A stretch of DNA of 64,000 nucleotides from Sclerodactyla briareus (GCA_026419785.1 JAODTK010005799.1:1-64000), one strand, 5' to 3'. Positions 47,149 through 58,999 are shown, numbered from the stretch's first letter. Numbers and translations are program-made. Notes: generated by a model from the sequence alone, not told the origin.

Positions 47149-47403
47149 TCACTTGTGGAGGGAGAGTGTGTTAACCTTGCTAAGCGGGATGCCATTTGGC
47201 AACAACTTCCAACTTGGAATATCCAAGACATTGTGTGAACGATTATCATTGCGAAATGCACTAAATTTCGTGTCTGAAGCGAATACCACCCTTGATGATG
47301 TGGATAATTCTAAGTTACATATGTTGCAATAGTTCTGACGTTCGTATGGCAGATCACTTGTTAGAGGTTTCGGGTAACGTCTCTTAGTAGGAGGCGGCGC
47401 CAT
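47149..47403 (-). CDS. Putative N-terminal exon with a CxxC motif
   Basis: The frame opens at ATG 47403 in an ATAATGGCGCCG context. It begins MAPPPTKRRYPKPL, continues ERQNYCNICNLELS and then a basic/polar stretch, and stops at 47149. A basic Pro-rich start followed by YCxxC recalls N-terminal zinc-finger proteins of the matrin/JAZ type, but the paired histidines are not visible in frame, so this is only a hint. Real coding may end at an internal donor. The downstream gene body was not found. Confidence 0.33.
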   Translation of the reverse strand: MAPPPTKRRYPKPLTSDLPYERQNYCNICNLELSTSSRVVFASDTKFSAFRNDNRSHNVLDIPSWKLLPNGIPLSKVNTLSLHK

Positions 47404-48429
47404 TATCGGACCCTATATTACCGAGTGGTAAACTACCTACTACAAGACGTGTTACCCAATGAGACAATTATGGGTTTATGAACCTTTGAGTTGACACTAA
47501 TACCTGTAATTCGGTGCAACCAAAGTATTCGAGCTTTGTGCTTGTGCACGGGGCTCGTGTATGGATACACAATCGCAATGCGTTGCTATGTGGAGGCGCA
47601 CTTTGGAAGTCACAAAAATACCTGGGAAAGTGACAATTTGAGCAATGTTCCCAACACTATAAATCATTTATTCGGCTGTATGTCATCACTCATCAAGCAG
47701 CTACATGTGATTGTAAGCTGGAAAGCATATGATCAAGCGCAACATTTGTTTGTAAACACTGGTTTTAATCTGAGGTGTATATGCTTTAGCACGGTGGTTG
47801 GTCATTCTCCAGGTATATTAACATGAGTTCCTCACCAGTCACTTACCTAGAGTGTAGACATGGTAAAGTTTATAATGAAGAACCAAAGTGGATACGTAGT
47901 TAGGCACTATCCTATAGTCGCCTAGTCGGGCATCTGAGCGTTTGGCTTGAGAAACGTGGAAAAATTCATGGACATCCATTTCATACATCCATATAATTGC
48001 TGTCGCCATGTGCCGAAATTCTTTCGTATAGTTGAAATGTGTTTAAAACATAACAAAGGTGAATATTTCTCAGAGCAATGAGGAAAACATGTTGCATGCC
48101 TTGGAAACAAGTGGAGTGAAAATAACCCATTACTCCTCTCAAATCCCCACTACAGGACAACGGGGATATACTCTCCTATCGGCTCCATCGGGCTTCATCT
48201 GAGGATCCAGGGCCCTCGGCAATATTATAATATAAAGATTGCCCCCTTGGGAACACATAAATCGTTTGTTTTTTTTAGAAAGATAGTTGAAACAGTTGCA
48301 AAAAGGAGGTCCCTTCACCCTTTCACTAGATACTCATTGAACAACACAGATCATGACTAAATAACCTGTGGGTTGAACCTGTTGTTGAAAGGCATTAACA
48401 TCGTTTTCGCTTATTCAATTCTTTGCAGA
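47404..48429. other. No recognisable feature
   Basis: A 111-codon plus-strand frame at 47491-47826 has no recognisable domain. Confidence 0.42.
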
Positions 48430-48957
48430 CAAAGCGGGGAGAAATAGTATTAGAGCGGTATCAGTGTCGCATTTGCAATGCAACAGGTCCCGGGTTCGAA
48501 TTCCGCCGATCAGCACCGGGCGTTTTTCCAGAAGTGCTGTACTTGCAGTTCGACTGGCGTGTTTCTGGTCTTAGGTTCCTGGCCCTGCGTTCATGCCCTG
48601 ATGTGAGGCGTGGGGCTTGGTAATTTCGGAGGGGGGGTTGGGGGGGCACTTGCAATAGGTTCTCCGTCGGTCGGCTGTGAGCAGTAGCGTCGAACATCTT
48701 CCGCTCCTCCATGTTCTGAGAAATTGGTCAGGTCATGGAGTTAACTGTCGTCCGTCGGATGGGGACGTAATTAAATCCCAGGTTTCAGGGAGCAGGGATG
48801 GTGTCCTCCTGCGATCGAATATCTGAGCCTAGTCGAGAAGAGAAGGGCGAGGTGTCGCCGGTGCTCATCCCGATCAAAATTCGGTTTAGGGTTCACCGAG
48901 TGAGGTCGGAATTGGCTTCCTGAACCGTAGCAATCAAATCAAATCAAATATAAGCTT
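48430..48957 (+). repeat. tRNA-derived SINE, full length
   Basis: It starts with a tRNA-like head: TATTAGAGCGGTATCAGTGTCGCATTTGCAATGC, then GGTCCCGGGTTCGAATTCCG, a canonical B box. A unique body follows and includes G7 and G8 runs near 48631-48645. It ends in a short tandem tail, CAATCAAATCAAATCAAAT (48930-48950), typical of SINE 3' ends. Target duplications were not resolved. The two opposing short frames inside are artefacts. Confidence 0.68.
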
Positions 48958-49499
48958 GTATAATTATACAGGTACTGTTGCCTTGTCCTTATATCAACGT
49001 TTCATCACCAAAGAATGGGTTTCCTAGAACAAATGGCAACTAATGTTTGTTGATGATGAAACATTTGTGTGTGTTGTCCTGCTATGATCGCACTTTAAAG
49101 TCTCACGTAATACCAAGCGTAGTGGAATGGCGAGGTAGGAATCGCCAATTAAACGAGTCACAGGACGAAGTTGATTAAGATTTTACCGAGGCCATTTACA
49201 CAGGCGAAGGGATTACTTGCCCTCCCTCTGTCGCAGAATAAGGGCCACTAAGGGCCTATAGGGGGACACAAGTGACCCTCCCTAATATATTTCATCTTCG
49301 AAATGTATGACACGTAATATTGCAAACATGGCTAATTATGTATGTGTAGTGTGTACAGTCTGTGGGGTGAAGGCTCTCTTTCGCAGGGACAGTTGAAAAC
49401 TGAAGCCGTCGAACTGCTCGTGCATCTCACGTATCCAGTCGCTTGTGTAATGTATCGGTAGAATCTTAATCAAACTTTCGGTCCTGGGGACTCGTTGAT
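48958..49499. other. No recognisable feature
   Basis: Nothing recognised. Confidence 0.45.
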
Positions 49500-50130
49500 T
49501 TGTCGATTAGGGCCCCTATTTTTATCTTTCTTGCGGACCACAGGCGCATAGGAGGGGTACATTCCAAGTGGGCCCAGACAAGGGGCAAATGAGGTATCAC
49601 ACAGGATGGAGTGGAACTATAAACGCGCGCGAAGCTGCGCTCGCGAAAATGTTACGCTTTCGGACAGTACATCGAAAAGTCAGGCAATATGTGGTATAAA
49701 TCGTACCTAAATTTTGAACCATGTCTTCGCACGAGTTGGTTGCCGTTACCTGCCCAATCTCTATTTGCACGTGTGCCCGCAGCCCCGCACCCAACTTTCA
49801 ACAAGTGGTCGCACCCATAAATTGATTGCTGAATACTTGATTTTTAAAGATTTGCAAATAGGACCATACAACAAAATTCCACAGGTCCCGCCAGTTGTTA
49901 GACTTACCCTCCGTCGCCTTCGCAATCTACTTCAGTGTCAAGAACAACAAAGTTTACATTTGAGGCGTTCAATCGAACGTTTTCAGGCAATATTTTTGAT
50001 TGAATTTGAATCATGTCTTTTTGACCAAACGCAACTTGTGGCCTTCCCTGGCCGCATTTTCGATGCCGCACCGTAAGCCCTCATAGTGATAGTATGTGCA
50101 CCGTGTACTGAACTTCAACAAGTGGTCGCA
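49500..50130 (+). repeat. Repeat family R, plus copy (two internal units)
   Basis: ACCACAGGCGCATAGGAGG...CGCGCGCGAAGCTGCGCTCGCGAAAATGTTAC...ATCGAAAAGTCAG...CATGTCTTCGCACGAG...ACTTTCAACAAGTGGTCGCACC (49780-49820). A second partial unit follows: CATGTCTTTTTGACC...GTGGCC...CGATGCCGCACCG...CTTCAACAAGTGGTCGCACC (50010-50130). It matches 63280-63790 and the minus copy at 26880-27310. The 120-codon frame inside is not called. Confidence 0.72.
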
Positions 50131-51119
50131 CCATAATAAATAAAAAACCCACAGATCCCGCATGTGGAAGGGACCTACCCCCGTGTTGTCGACTCACCAT
50201 CACCTTCACCCAATGGGCGGCAGCAACTGTCTGTGAAAGTTGGGGGTCAAGCATGGGCGTCAATAGGTGTCGGACGGGGGACATGTGTCCCCCCCCTTTC
50301 AAAAGTGGGGGGGAGGGATATCATTCGTTTGTCCCCCCCCCACTTTTCCGGACCGTGATAAAAAGTAATAAGACATGCCCCGATTTTGAATACTTAAAAA
50401 GATTAATTTTTGTCTAACCAGATAATAATCGCGTTGGAAATGTTTTAAGTCCACTAATTCAGGTGCGGACCCAGGTGAAGATCTGGACCCGACAAGGGCC
50501 GAAGTGGGAAGATACCATGTTCCATACCGGGTTCTTGAATTTAAATGAATAGCCAAATTGCCTAATTAACAAGTGTTTCGCGCGCAATGACGTTCTTCTT
50601 CCAGGCGTTGGAGGCTATTAATATGCGATGTATGCTTAGAATCATTTTGTTCACTCGATTAATTTCAGAAGCCTTAGAAAAAAAAAAATGAGCAGACTCC
50701 CCCCCCCCTCCCCCATTTTTTGAGATGAAAATTCAGGCGAAAATTCATGGAAAACTTTGGGAAGGAAAAGAGCAAAGTGATTTTTTTTTTGCAGACTTTT
50801 GGATCAAATGCTCGGAAACAAGCAATTTTTTTTCGCGCGCGTCGCGCGCGCCGGTAGTCCCCGATAACGGAACTTGTTAAAAATTCGGGTTACAAATTTT
50901 ATGCCTCCCCAAAATGGAGTGTGGTCCCGTACGCCTATGGCTTTCCTTTCGATACCACCAGAGGACCAGAGTAGAGAAAAGGTAATAAAAAAACGATGTG
51001 TGATAATCGGTGTTTAAATCACTTAGTATGCACAATGAAAACTTTTGTCTGTCTTCTTTTACTCAAAGCACAAATGTAGATGGGTGATATTGAGCCTGCG
51101 AGGGCCGTTCGTCGATCTG
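50131..51119. other. G/C-tract elements, no gene
   Basis: Contains GGGCGTCAATAGGTGTCGG then C9/G9/C9 runs at 50290-50343; a C9 run near 50700; T10 near 50781; and TTTTTTTTCGCGCGCGTCGCGCGCGCC at about 50827-50852. Confidence 0.55.
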
Positions 51120-51440
51120 GGGGTATGAACATCTGAAATGTTCTTTGTACGCTCGCGCCAACCGGTGGTGGCGTTCCGCTTAGTTGGTCATTTGCGTTCG
51201 ATAGTCCCCCCCCCCCACTTTTCGAAACCTCCGAGCCACTGGGGTTCAAGAGTAATTTTTGGGGGGGGGGGGTCCGGAGCAAGTGGAAGGGAACATTTTT
51301 GTGTTTGACAAAATCATTCTGTATGAAGGCCTTCCCAAAAGTTGGGGGGGGGGTCATGACCCCCGGAATCCCATAGTGGGCGGCGCCGTGGCCTTCACCT
51401 CAAAAGGTTGGGGGGGGGCATGACCCCCCCGGAATCCCTA
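51120..51440 (-). repeat. G-tract dispersed element(s)
   Basis: CGCTCGCGCCAACCGGTGGTGGCGTTCC, C11 (51206-51216), G12 (51261-51272), then a small direct repeat, GGGGGGGGTCATGACCCCCGGAATCCC (51344-51371) and GGGGGGGGCATGACCCCCCCGGAATCCC (51411-51438), period about 67 bp. Confidence 0.6.
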
Positions 51441-51519
51441 GTGGATGCGCCGTTGCTTCACCTCAAAATAGCGATTGGTATGTTAGTTTGTTTGTTTATT
51501 TAACTAACTGGTCCCCTTT

Positions 51520-51870
51520 CAGGAACATAATATGTCTGCACCAAGGAATATCATATGTCTGAACATTACCGGGTACATACAACACCCGCGCGCGTTAGCG
51601 CGCAAAAAATTCGAAAATGTAAGCGGCAGCAGAATCCACGCGACGAATTGATCATTTAGCGTCATTATGCATTTGGTCAAAACGGGTGCCTGCTGTATCT
51701 GTCGGATACAGTGTCAGCGAAATAACAGTCTGGCTCGGAAAATTGGGGTGGGGGACAAAATGCATTGCGTTCCCCCTCAACCAAAATTTCTTTTTTTTTG
51801 GGGCGGGGGGGGCGCCGTCCCACCGTGCTCGCCGCCCATGTGTGGAGGACTCAAGACTTCTTAACGCCAA
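51520..51870 (-). repeat. Dispersed G-tract repeat family, minus copy
   Basis: Reverse-oriented relative of 26310-26610. On the minus strand: GAACGCAATGCATTTTGTCCCCC; ACTGTTATTTCGCTGACACTG; CCAAATGCATAATGAC; TTTTTTGCGCGCTAACGCGCGCGGGTGTTG; and CAGACATATGAT, all in the same order. Confidence 0.75.
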
Positions 51871-53554
51871 GCCAACAGAAGCTCTGAAATAGATGGCCCT
51901 TAAATGGCGTCATGGCCCCACAGTTGAAATTGTTGATCCTTTCGTCACGAAAGTCCTCAGATGCCAGCATAACCAGCACGTACTGCGTCATCCATTAAAT
52001 CTGTGTTCAATTATCACAGTTTGTCAGTATGGCCACCAGTAGAATCTATAGCGCCAGTCTCTGCATTTACAGGACCTAGCTCAGTCATACTTTCAATTCA
52101 GGCACATCAGAATGTACGTCAACGTACATTTATAGGTAGTTATTCCAAGGCACCCTCAGATCACTAGCATATCCACTTTAGGCTAGTGTAGGCTACTTGT
52201 AGGCTATATGTAGCCGAAAGGTAGTACTACATCACTCGTCGAGGGGGCCTGGGCTAGTGTAGGCCTACCAGATTGTCGAAGCTGGGCATCAGCTGCTGAG
52301 GTACGTAGAAGGCGTGGTTAATTAGAGGCCCCCAAAAAAAACCCGGGCTCCACAGGGAAGGAGTCTTACTTCTAGAGGGGACAGTGCGGGGTGTCTCACT
52401 CCTCTTAAGCAGTGTTGGAGTCGAGTCCAGCTGGAGCCGTGTCCTAGGTCTCCAATATCATTCGACCGTACAGTGATACGATTCGCGATTTCTATGCAAG
52501 AATATTGTTATGTACGCGATACGACATCGGGGTTGGGGGTATGTATGGTGTCACGGTTTGAGTAGATATAATGAGCATGATTTTGAGTATATCGTATTCA
52601 GAACCCCGTATCGCTGCTAGACTTATACAGGGCGTATGCGGGATTTGTCAACTCGGGGGGGGGGGGGGGGTGAGAAGGGCGTGGGGGGTCATATTGAACG
52701 GAATTGCCACCATTAGTTGGCGCGGAGCGCACGTTGAAATTTTGGGGGTTTGACCCAGAACGCCAAGAATGGTACCTCGGGGGCCTGAGTGGACCCGTTC
52801 ATACTCACATTATCGGTTGGAAACGAAGTGCCTGCTCGAATGACACCAAAACCAAAATAATCTAGGGCACTCTAACTGGGAATATGTTGAATCGGAACGT
52901 GAAGGCGGGGGTCTTCCCTCTACATAAACTTCTTACTTACATAATAAAGCCAACGGCCTACGAGTGAAAACATTGATTCCTTCGCCCGCCAGCCCATACA
53001 GTATATGCTTGACACTAAATAACCTTTTATTCAGAGTCATGATATGATTATCAGTGGTATTTTTTCCGCAAACGATCTCTCTCCCTCTTGCTGCGACGTT
53101 CATTGTGCAGGAAGTTTGGAGTATTGTTGACCCCCCCCCCCCCCTCTCCACTCTCTCTCCCTCTCTCTTTGACGTTTCCTCCTCACAGGCACTGACTGCA
53201 TTATCAGGGGCGTCGATCCGTTCCGAAAAATGGGGGGGGGGGGGACGAAGTGGACTGCAATAGATTATCTAAGCCGTGAGCAAAGCGTAGCGTGGCGTAC
53301 TGCGAAAATGTTGGCTTCTTTACCTCCCAGAGCGCCCGGAATGGTACTTGCCGGGTTTGATGGCAAATATCTACTCAAAGGTTGGTTTCAAAACAATCGC
53401 CAAGCTCGAAACAGGCAGATCAGCGGGAAACGCGGTTTTGTGGAAATTTCGCAAAAAAATTCAAAAATGGCGGCCAGGTGGGTCGAGGGGGCAACAACAA
53501 AAGTTGGTCTGCAATGAAACTGATCGCATGCTTTCAAAATGGACAAATTGGCGA
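51871..53554. other. No recognisable gene; long G/C runs
   Basis: G16 (52655-52670), C14 (53131-53144) and G13 (53232-53244), plus a perfect AATGTACG-TCAA-CGTACATT hairpin at 52111-52130. A transposon-like AGGGGCGTCGATCCG start lies before G13 at 53208. The short frames have no domain. Confidence 0.5.
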
Positions 53555-53765
53555 AAAACTAAGTTTCGCAAGGAAATAAATGGCCCGCCGTCGGAGCGGT
53601 CGGGCGACCGACCACACTTTCACCCATTCAAAAGTTTCATTACGCGACCCAAGATGTGTGGCCAAAGTTAAAAAAACAAAAAAAACAATGTCAAATCTGC
53701 GGGAAAAAATGATTTTCGCAAAAAACCAAATGCCGCCGTCAGAGCGGTCAGACGACGCCTATTTG
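53555..53765. repeat. Two-unit tandem repeat, period about 145 bp
   Basis: TTTCGCAAGGAAATAAATGGCCCGCCGTCGGAGCGGTCGGGCGAC at about 53570 parallels TTTTCGCAAAAAACCAAATGCCGCCGTCAGAGCGGTCAGACGAC at about 53715. Confidence 0.6.
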
Positions 53766-54059
53766 GTCTCGCCGAATGAAATTCGGAAGAGATTAGTGAT
53801 CACTTGGCCGGTGTGTGTGTGGTATGTGTGTGTGTGTATGTCACACTTTCTTGTTTGCAGGATATCTCACAGACCGTTGAGGACGATATGGGACGAAATT
53901 TTATGTGTTAGCACGGGGTTGGGTCACTGGGTGTACACGATCTGATTAGATTTTGGGCAGCAAATTCATTAATTAATTGGGTAATTAGCTTATTTTATGT
54001 AATTCATTGTTCAAGCTCGTTAGCAAGATTACGCAAGAACCGTATGTGCTACAGTGATT

Positions 54060-54990
54060 GAGTTTGTCATGTAGGAACTGGATGGATGGTAGATGAATGA
54101 TTAGATTTTCAGCCTGAAATATGCTAATTAAGTGGTTCTAATTTGCATAATGTATGCGAAAATTTTTCAAAGTTAGTCGGATTTTCACGAAACTTGGTGG
54201 TTGTGGTCTACCATGGTACTGAGGAAATGTAAAAAGTGAAAGTCGGCGTCACTGGATGTCAGTTAATGTGTTAGTTGCATAATTTGTGCAATTTTGAAAG
54301 TTTGTTGGATTTCCACAAACTTTATAGATGTTATCCACCTTTTGATCCTGATCATTTCAAACGTACAGCTGGGGTCAGTGCATGGAGGTCATTGTATGAG
54401 CCTAATTTGCATAATTATCCATTTCCAACTTGGTAAGAATTTCGCCAACTCAGTAGGTATGGTCCGTTAACATTTTGTGGATCTCCTGTGACAATTTTAC
54501 TGCTGTCATGAGCTGCCCACAAGCAACGCTCTATTACCATTACCCCACAATTTCGCTTAGGTTGATTAGACTACAAAAATATTGTAACATTTTTCTTTGC
54601 TCTCTTCTTACCTGGGGACACATGTCCTACAGAAGAAAAAAAAAGGGACTTTTGTATTAGAATAAAACTTATTGGTCAGTTATTTTAGGAATTTTTTATG
54701 TGCTATACGTGAAAATATGTGATGTTCATTGACATGACGATGGTCTGCATGAGCTAGTTGGTCGTTGTGTAGTGAATATAATACAAACCACCGATCGCGC
54801 AACCAGGCGGGACACTTTTCGGCGATCGCCTTGTTAACATGAATTCAGGGACACTGGAGAGGTCATTCAACGTGTCTAATTTGCATAATTTATGCGTAAT
54901 TTTAAAGTTGCCGGATTTCCATGAAGCTTAGTAAATTGCCTGAATTTGCATAATTTAGGCAATTTTAATCACATTCCACAAAACTTTTAC
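54060..54990. repeat. Tandem repeat with TTTGCATAATT cores
   Basis: CTAATTTGCATAATkTATGCG-like cores at about 54138, 54270, 54402, 54878 and 54942. Each is followed by GTTGG/GTCGGATTTCCAC(A/G)AA and (in three) a ...GATCC/GGTCA... section. Spacing of the first three is about 131 bp. Each core is close to palindromic (ATTTGCATAATTTATGCAAAT type). Confidence 0.68.
54790..54838 (+). repeat. GATCGCGCAACCAGGCG...GCGATCGCC repeat, copy 1
   Basis: GATCGCGCAACCAGGCGGGACA, then GGCGATCGCCTTGT. Copy 2 follows 350 bp later. Confidence 0.75.
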
Positions 54991-55141
54991 TCCTTTAGTA
55001 GACAATGTCAGTAATCAGTCCTTTCGAATTCGAAATTGGTCACTGATCAGTAGGCTGTTCCTGTTAAATGCTAATACCGAAATTTTTAAGCGACACATGG
55101 AATGCCTGTAATGTTTGCATGGTGACTAATAGAAGTAAACA

Positions 55142-55188
55142 CTGATCGCGCAACCAGGCGAGACACTGGGGGCGATCGCCTTGTCTAG
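55142..55188 (+). repeat. GATCGCGCAACCAGGCG...GCGATCGCC repeat, copy 2
   Basis: GATCGCGCAACCAGGCGAGACA, then GGCGATCGCCTTGTC. The CAGGCGAGACA end is the reverse complement of the TGTCTCGCC style that opens the repeat at 15080 and 53760, so this is probably the opposite end of the same family. Confidence 0.65.
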
Positions 55189-55653
55189 CTCACCTCGGCC
55201 ATGTGCTGGGTAATCTTTGTGGCCAACGGGGGCATGATCTCTATTGAATCTTTATATATCTGACCATAATTGATTCGAATTGCTACTACTCCTACATCCT
55301 TCGATGAATCATGAGAAACTTGGTAACTTTGATTACCATAAGAAGTGAAGGATCATCCAAGTTGTTAACAGATTTCGGTAAAAGATCATCCCGGGGTCAA
55401 TTCCGGTTTGCTTGTTTTTTGTGTGGAAATCGCGAAAGGCTTCTCCTACCCACAGTATCCTGCACCTTTTCTCAGTATAATCGAGATGTTTGTAGCGCTT
55501 TCTCGCTTTATTACAAGAAATGTCATATTATTAGTAATATTTCCTGGGCTCGGGTAGGCTCGTCCTTTGCTCGAAATAATAAAAACGGCAAAATCTGAAA
55601 TAAAACTGTGGTTTCTGCTTAGAGATTCATGAAACCAGTAAAATAGCTATAGT

Positions 55654-55921
55654 TTAAAGATGGATTGTCGTCTGCTCGAGTACAGCGAACAGGCGACGGC
55701 GAATTTTGCATGACGTCACGACAAAAATATCGTAACGGGGGCTTATATGTAAATTTGAAGTGATACTTTTCTACCTATTATTATATCAATTTTATTTGGA
55801 CGGAAAATATGTGAATGAAAAATACACCATTTGGTTTCAATTCATCCAAATTGCTGGAGTGCAGTATTGACAGTATATGTTTACAAGATTCCTTTTAATT
55901 GACGGACCAATTCATCTTTAA
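55654..55921. mobile_element. 268-bp MITE with TTAAAGATG inverted ends
   Basis: Left end TTAAAGATGGATTGTCG; right end read inward TTAAAGATGAATTGGTC. Copy A has the uninterrupted site GCTATATTTAGGTACAA, while B reads GCTATAGT-element-GTACAATC, so the element inserted in B after duplication or was cleanly lost from A. The target is a TTA(A) site. No coding inside; superfamily not assigned. Confidence 0.75.
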
Positions 55922-56249
55922 GTACAATCATTGTGTAGATATGACTTGACATCAGTACTTCCTAGTTACAAATTAATGGAAGCCAAACCCCTCGGATCCA
56001 ATTTTCGGCCGAATATAAAGTGTGCGCTTATAAAACAATAGGCCATTGCGAATTTCCCCTTGGGTGGAGAAGGGGTGACGACAGGATCCACTTCTCCGCA
56101 GGGAAAGACACCATTTACCTGATATCAATAAATATGTAAATAACAATCATAACATCTGTTCATCTGGACGAAAAAAAAACTGGAAAATAACTGAAATTCA
56201 AAAATATAACTGAATAAATCTGGGACTCTATACATACAATAGCCACAGT

Positions 56250-56250
<1 letters not shown>

Positions 56251-56300
<50 letters not shown>

Positions 56301-56306
56301 ATAGTA
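56251..56306. repeat. (TAG)n microsatellite, long allele
   Basis: About 17 nearly perfect TAG units. Copy A has a shorter, broken array. Confidence 0.92.
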
Positions 56307-56379
56307 GGTCGAGTCTCGTCTATCCGACATGTCAGTGATTAATATAATCTCCGCCACGTATCACGATCTTGTGCAAGGT

Positions 56380-56695
56380 TTATTGCTCCTCAAAAAACTG
56401 TGAGTCCGCGAATGTGACTCGATTTTTCCGAGCAAGATAGTCACGGGTCTCCCAACTGCCGGCTTAGCAGTATATGTCTCAATGCTTCTCTTAGAGCGAT
56501 CTTGCAACGTGACCGGAAAATCTCGATCTCCAATGTGCTACTATGGATAGCCAAGGGATTTGGTTGTCACATCATAGAGTTCATCGTTTCGTATCCAATT
56601 GTTATTGTCCATCTGATGTTGAGAACATTGCGGAGCAGGTCTTCTTTGAAAAGTGTCAATTTTGTGCTCATCGTTACAAATACGCATAATATCAC
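56380..56695 (-). pseudogene. Copy-B homologue of the helical terminal exon
   Basis: Matches 19050-19295. One frame gives FKEDLLRNVLNIRWTITIG and another CSQHQMDNNNWIRNDEL from the same DNA. The frame then breaks, and the VTLQD segment survives before diverging. The nucleotide match is clear but no single frame is open, so either the exon is dead here or the consensus carries indels. Confidence 0.42.
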
Positions 56696-57532
56696 TGGAA
56701 AGCTAAATGAAATTCCAGGCAACTGCATGCAATGGCAGACACTAGAGGAAAATGAAAAACAGATTTATAGTCCGGCGATTTAGTTGGTCCATCCGCTGGT
56801 CTATACTACGGATTGGATCGTTCATCACATCGGTAATGATCCGAGAGGATGAATAATCCTGCGCAATTAAACGCAGGGGTTGTCACACTCATACTTTAGC
56901 CTTTCGACATATCGAGTTAGTTCATTGGCGAATTTTGAGTCGAAACTATTAATGACTGATTAAAAGTCGGAAAAGAACGTTGTTATCCATATTCTTAAAC
57001 AAAAAGTAGAAGAAGCAGGATTTCTCTCTAGAGGTACATATCAATAACTAAACACCCGATAAGCCGTCAGGGCACTTTACTGTTAGTAGTTTCAGGTACT
57101 TAAACAACGAAACAAGGTAATCATTTGGTTGTTGGATTACTCTGATAAGCTGCCCTCTTAATGCAAAAAGAAGACAAAAACAGATGGACAGATCATAGGC
57201 CAGCAGATGACCTATCAGATGAGTATTTGCAATAATGAATAGCTGCGGATTGTAGAATAAAATAGCCATAATAAAAATGGAACACTCAGTAATGATGGGT
57301 TGCTGAAATGACGCTACATGAAATGGTATGCTGAGGGCACCTATCATTCAGGATGCAAATATGACAGTTAGTGACATACGATGTATGCACCAATTAATTA
57401 TGAAAATAAATGTAATGCATGCCTTCACAGTCAACCTATATCTGCTTTACAAGGGACAGGGGAAGGATAACCAGTACACGATTTCGCAACTTTCAGAACA
57501 ATTCAATTTCTTAGTAGGGAGGCGGGTGGGGT

Positions 57533-57547
57533 GGGGGGGGGGGGGGG
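57533..57547 (+). repeat. G15 homopolymer conserved between duplication copies
   Basis: Aligned with G14 at 20133-20146 in copy A; flanks TAAAAAGCCG and TTTAAAAGCCG match. The G tract therefore predates the duplication. Confidence 0.85.
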
Positions 57548-58446
57548 TTAAGTTTAAAAGCCGCGTCATTCGGTTCCCATTGTTTAGTAAGGCTATGACA
57601 CTCTATTCAAAACGCACGATGTCCAAGATCAACACATAGTCGAAGAGAATGGGCGTTAGGGAGTTTGTCATAATTTGACCTGTTTCCAATGTTTGACCCT
57701 ATTGACCCCGAGGATTGCCCTTGTAAACAATTTCTGTATGAAGAAATACTGTACGAAGATGTCTCTTGGGTATGTTTTCAGGTGTGAATAATGTTTACAC
57801 AGTATGGACGGTGCTCTTTCATTGTGAACCTTCGCAGTCCTCCAAACCTGCCCGAGCAATCCAATTAATATTCGGGCCACAGGTTTCCCCTAAGATTGAG
57901 CCTCAGAGGCGGTATTTTGTGCCTGTAGTCATGTGTTAACCTTCAGCTACCTCAGATGAACTCGAACACCAACAATTTGTTCAACCGACAGTCAGAACTA
58001 ATAAGCAATGACGAAGAACACCGAGGACTCAAAAACCTAACACTATTTGTAGATAAAAATTCTCCGATCTTTTCGTAATAATGGGATTAGCATTCCTTCC
58101 ATCATGAACTAGCAGCAACATTTTTTTTGAAATATTTTAATAGGAAATATGGATTATATAGCATTGTGGTTTCACTGCTTGACGGGTAATAACGGCACAT
58201 TCCTAGTTAGTCAAAATATGTTCGCATGCATGGTATGATAACATTAGGTTCAAGAGACACCAACAATCTCTGTTGGAGCAAATGTATTTTTCAAATATCG
58301 GTCATCATTAGGACTTTCAAGGGGTGAATATTCGTGAAGATATTCAAAACATAGTGACGAATTTTAATTCGGAATTATTCGAAATGTTTGTTACTTGAAG
58401 AGAATGGAGTATATGTATACAGTTCGGCCTGATGTAACTGTCTTAC

Positions 58447-58690
58447 CTTTCGACCTGGATGACTTCGTTATTAGGAATTCTGTTTACAGGGAGGAGAGTC
58501 GGACAGTACTTGACTTCCAAAAATCTAAATTGCCACCTTTGTAAGTGGGAGATGAATTTTATGGTCTCAGATAGGGTTGAGGATGTCCCAACAGTCAATA
58601 ATATCGTGTCCAACTTGTATAACTTCTGACGAAGAATGAACATTTTGGAGCCGAGAAAGCAAAGCACACTTTAAGATTGGCAAGCAGGCA
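58447..58690 (-). pseudogene. Copy-B homologue of the exon with consensus donor
   Basis: Aligns with 21037-21282. It ends in GAAAG-GTAAGACAG, keeping a consensus donor at 58446. The open frame here (including KLYKLDTILLTVGTSSTLSE) is not the one open in copy A, so the coding frame is unresolved. Confidence 0.33.
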
Positions 58691-58999
58691 GGATTTCGGT
58701 GGACGCAAATCCATTTCGCAAATCTTTATAAATATCGGCAATCTTATGTTATTGCCATTGACCATGACCATGTGTGCCTCAAAAATGCCACGATGGTGGA
58801 AGAATATAGTGACCAATTTAGTACACATCAGTAGGTAGACAGACAGACGATGAACGGTTAACAGGACGCATAAGAAACATAACTCTGAGAACTTGGGGAT
58901 TAGAATTAGAAAGAAAAAAGTAGATACTGATATGCTCGATGATTATCATTCTAGGATTGCCTACATCGCGCGGAGAGTACAAACTGAAATTAGGTGATG

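Noticed and set aside
49714-50076. 120-codon frame inside repeat family R
   Set aside because: The homologous repeat at 63430 is not open in the same frame and no domain is visible.
56160-56357. Poly-tyrosine minus-strand frame
   Set aside because: Translation of the (TAG)n array read as TAC.
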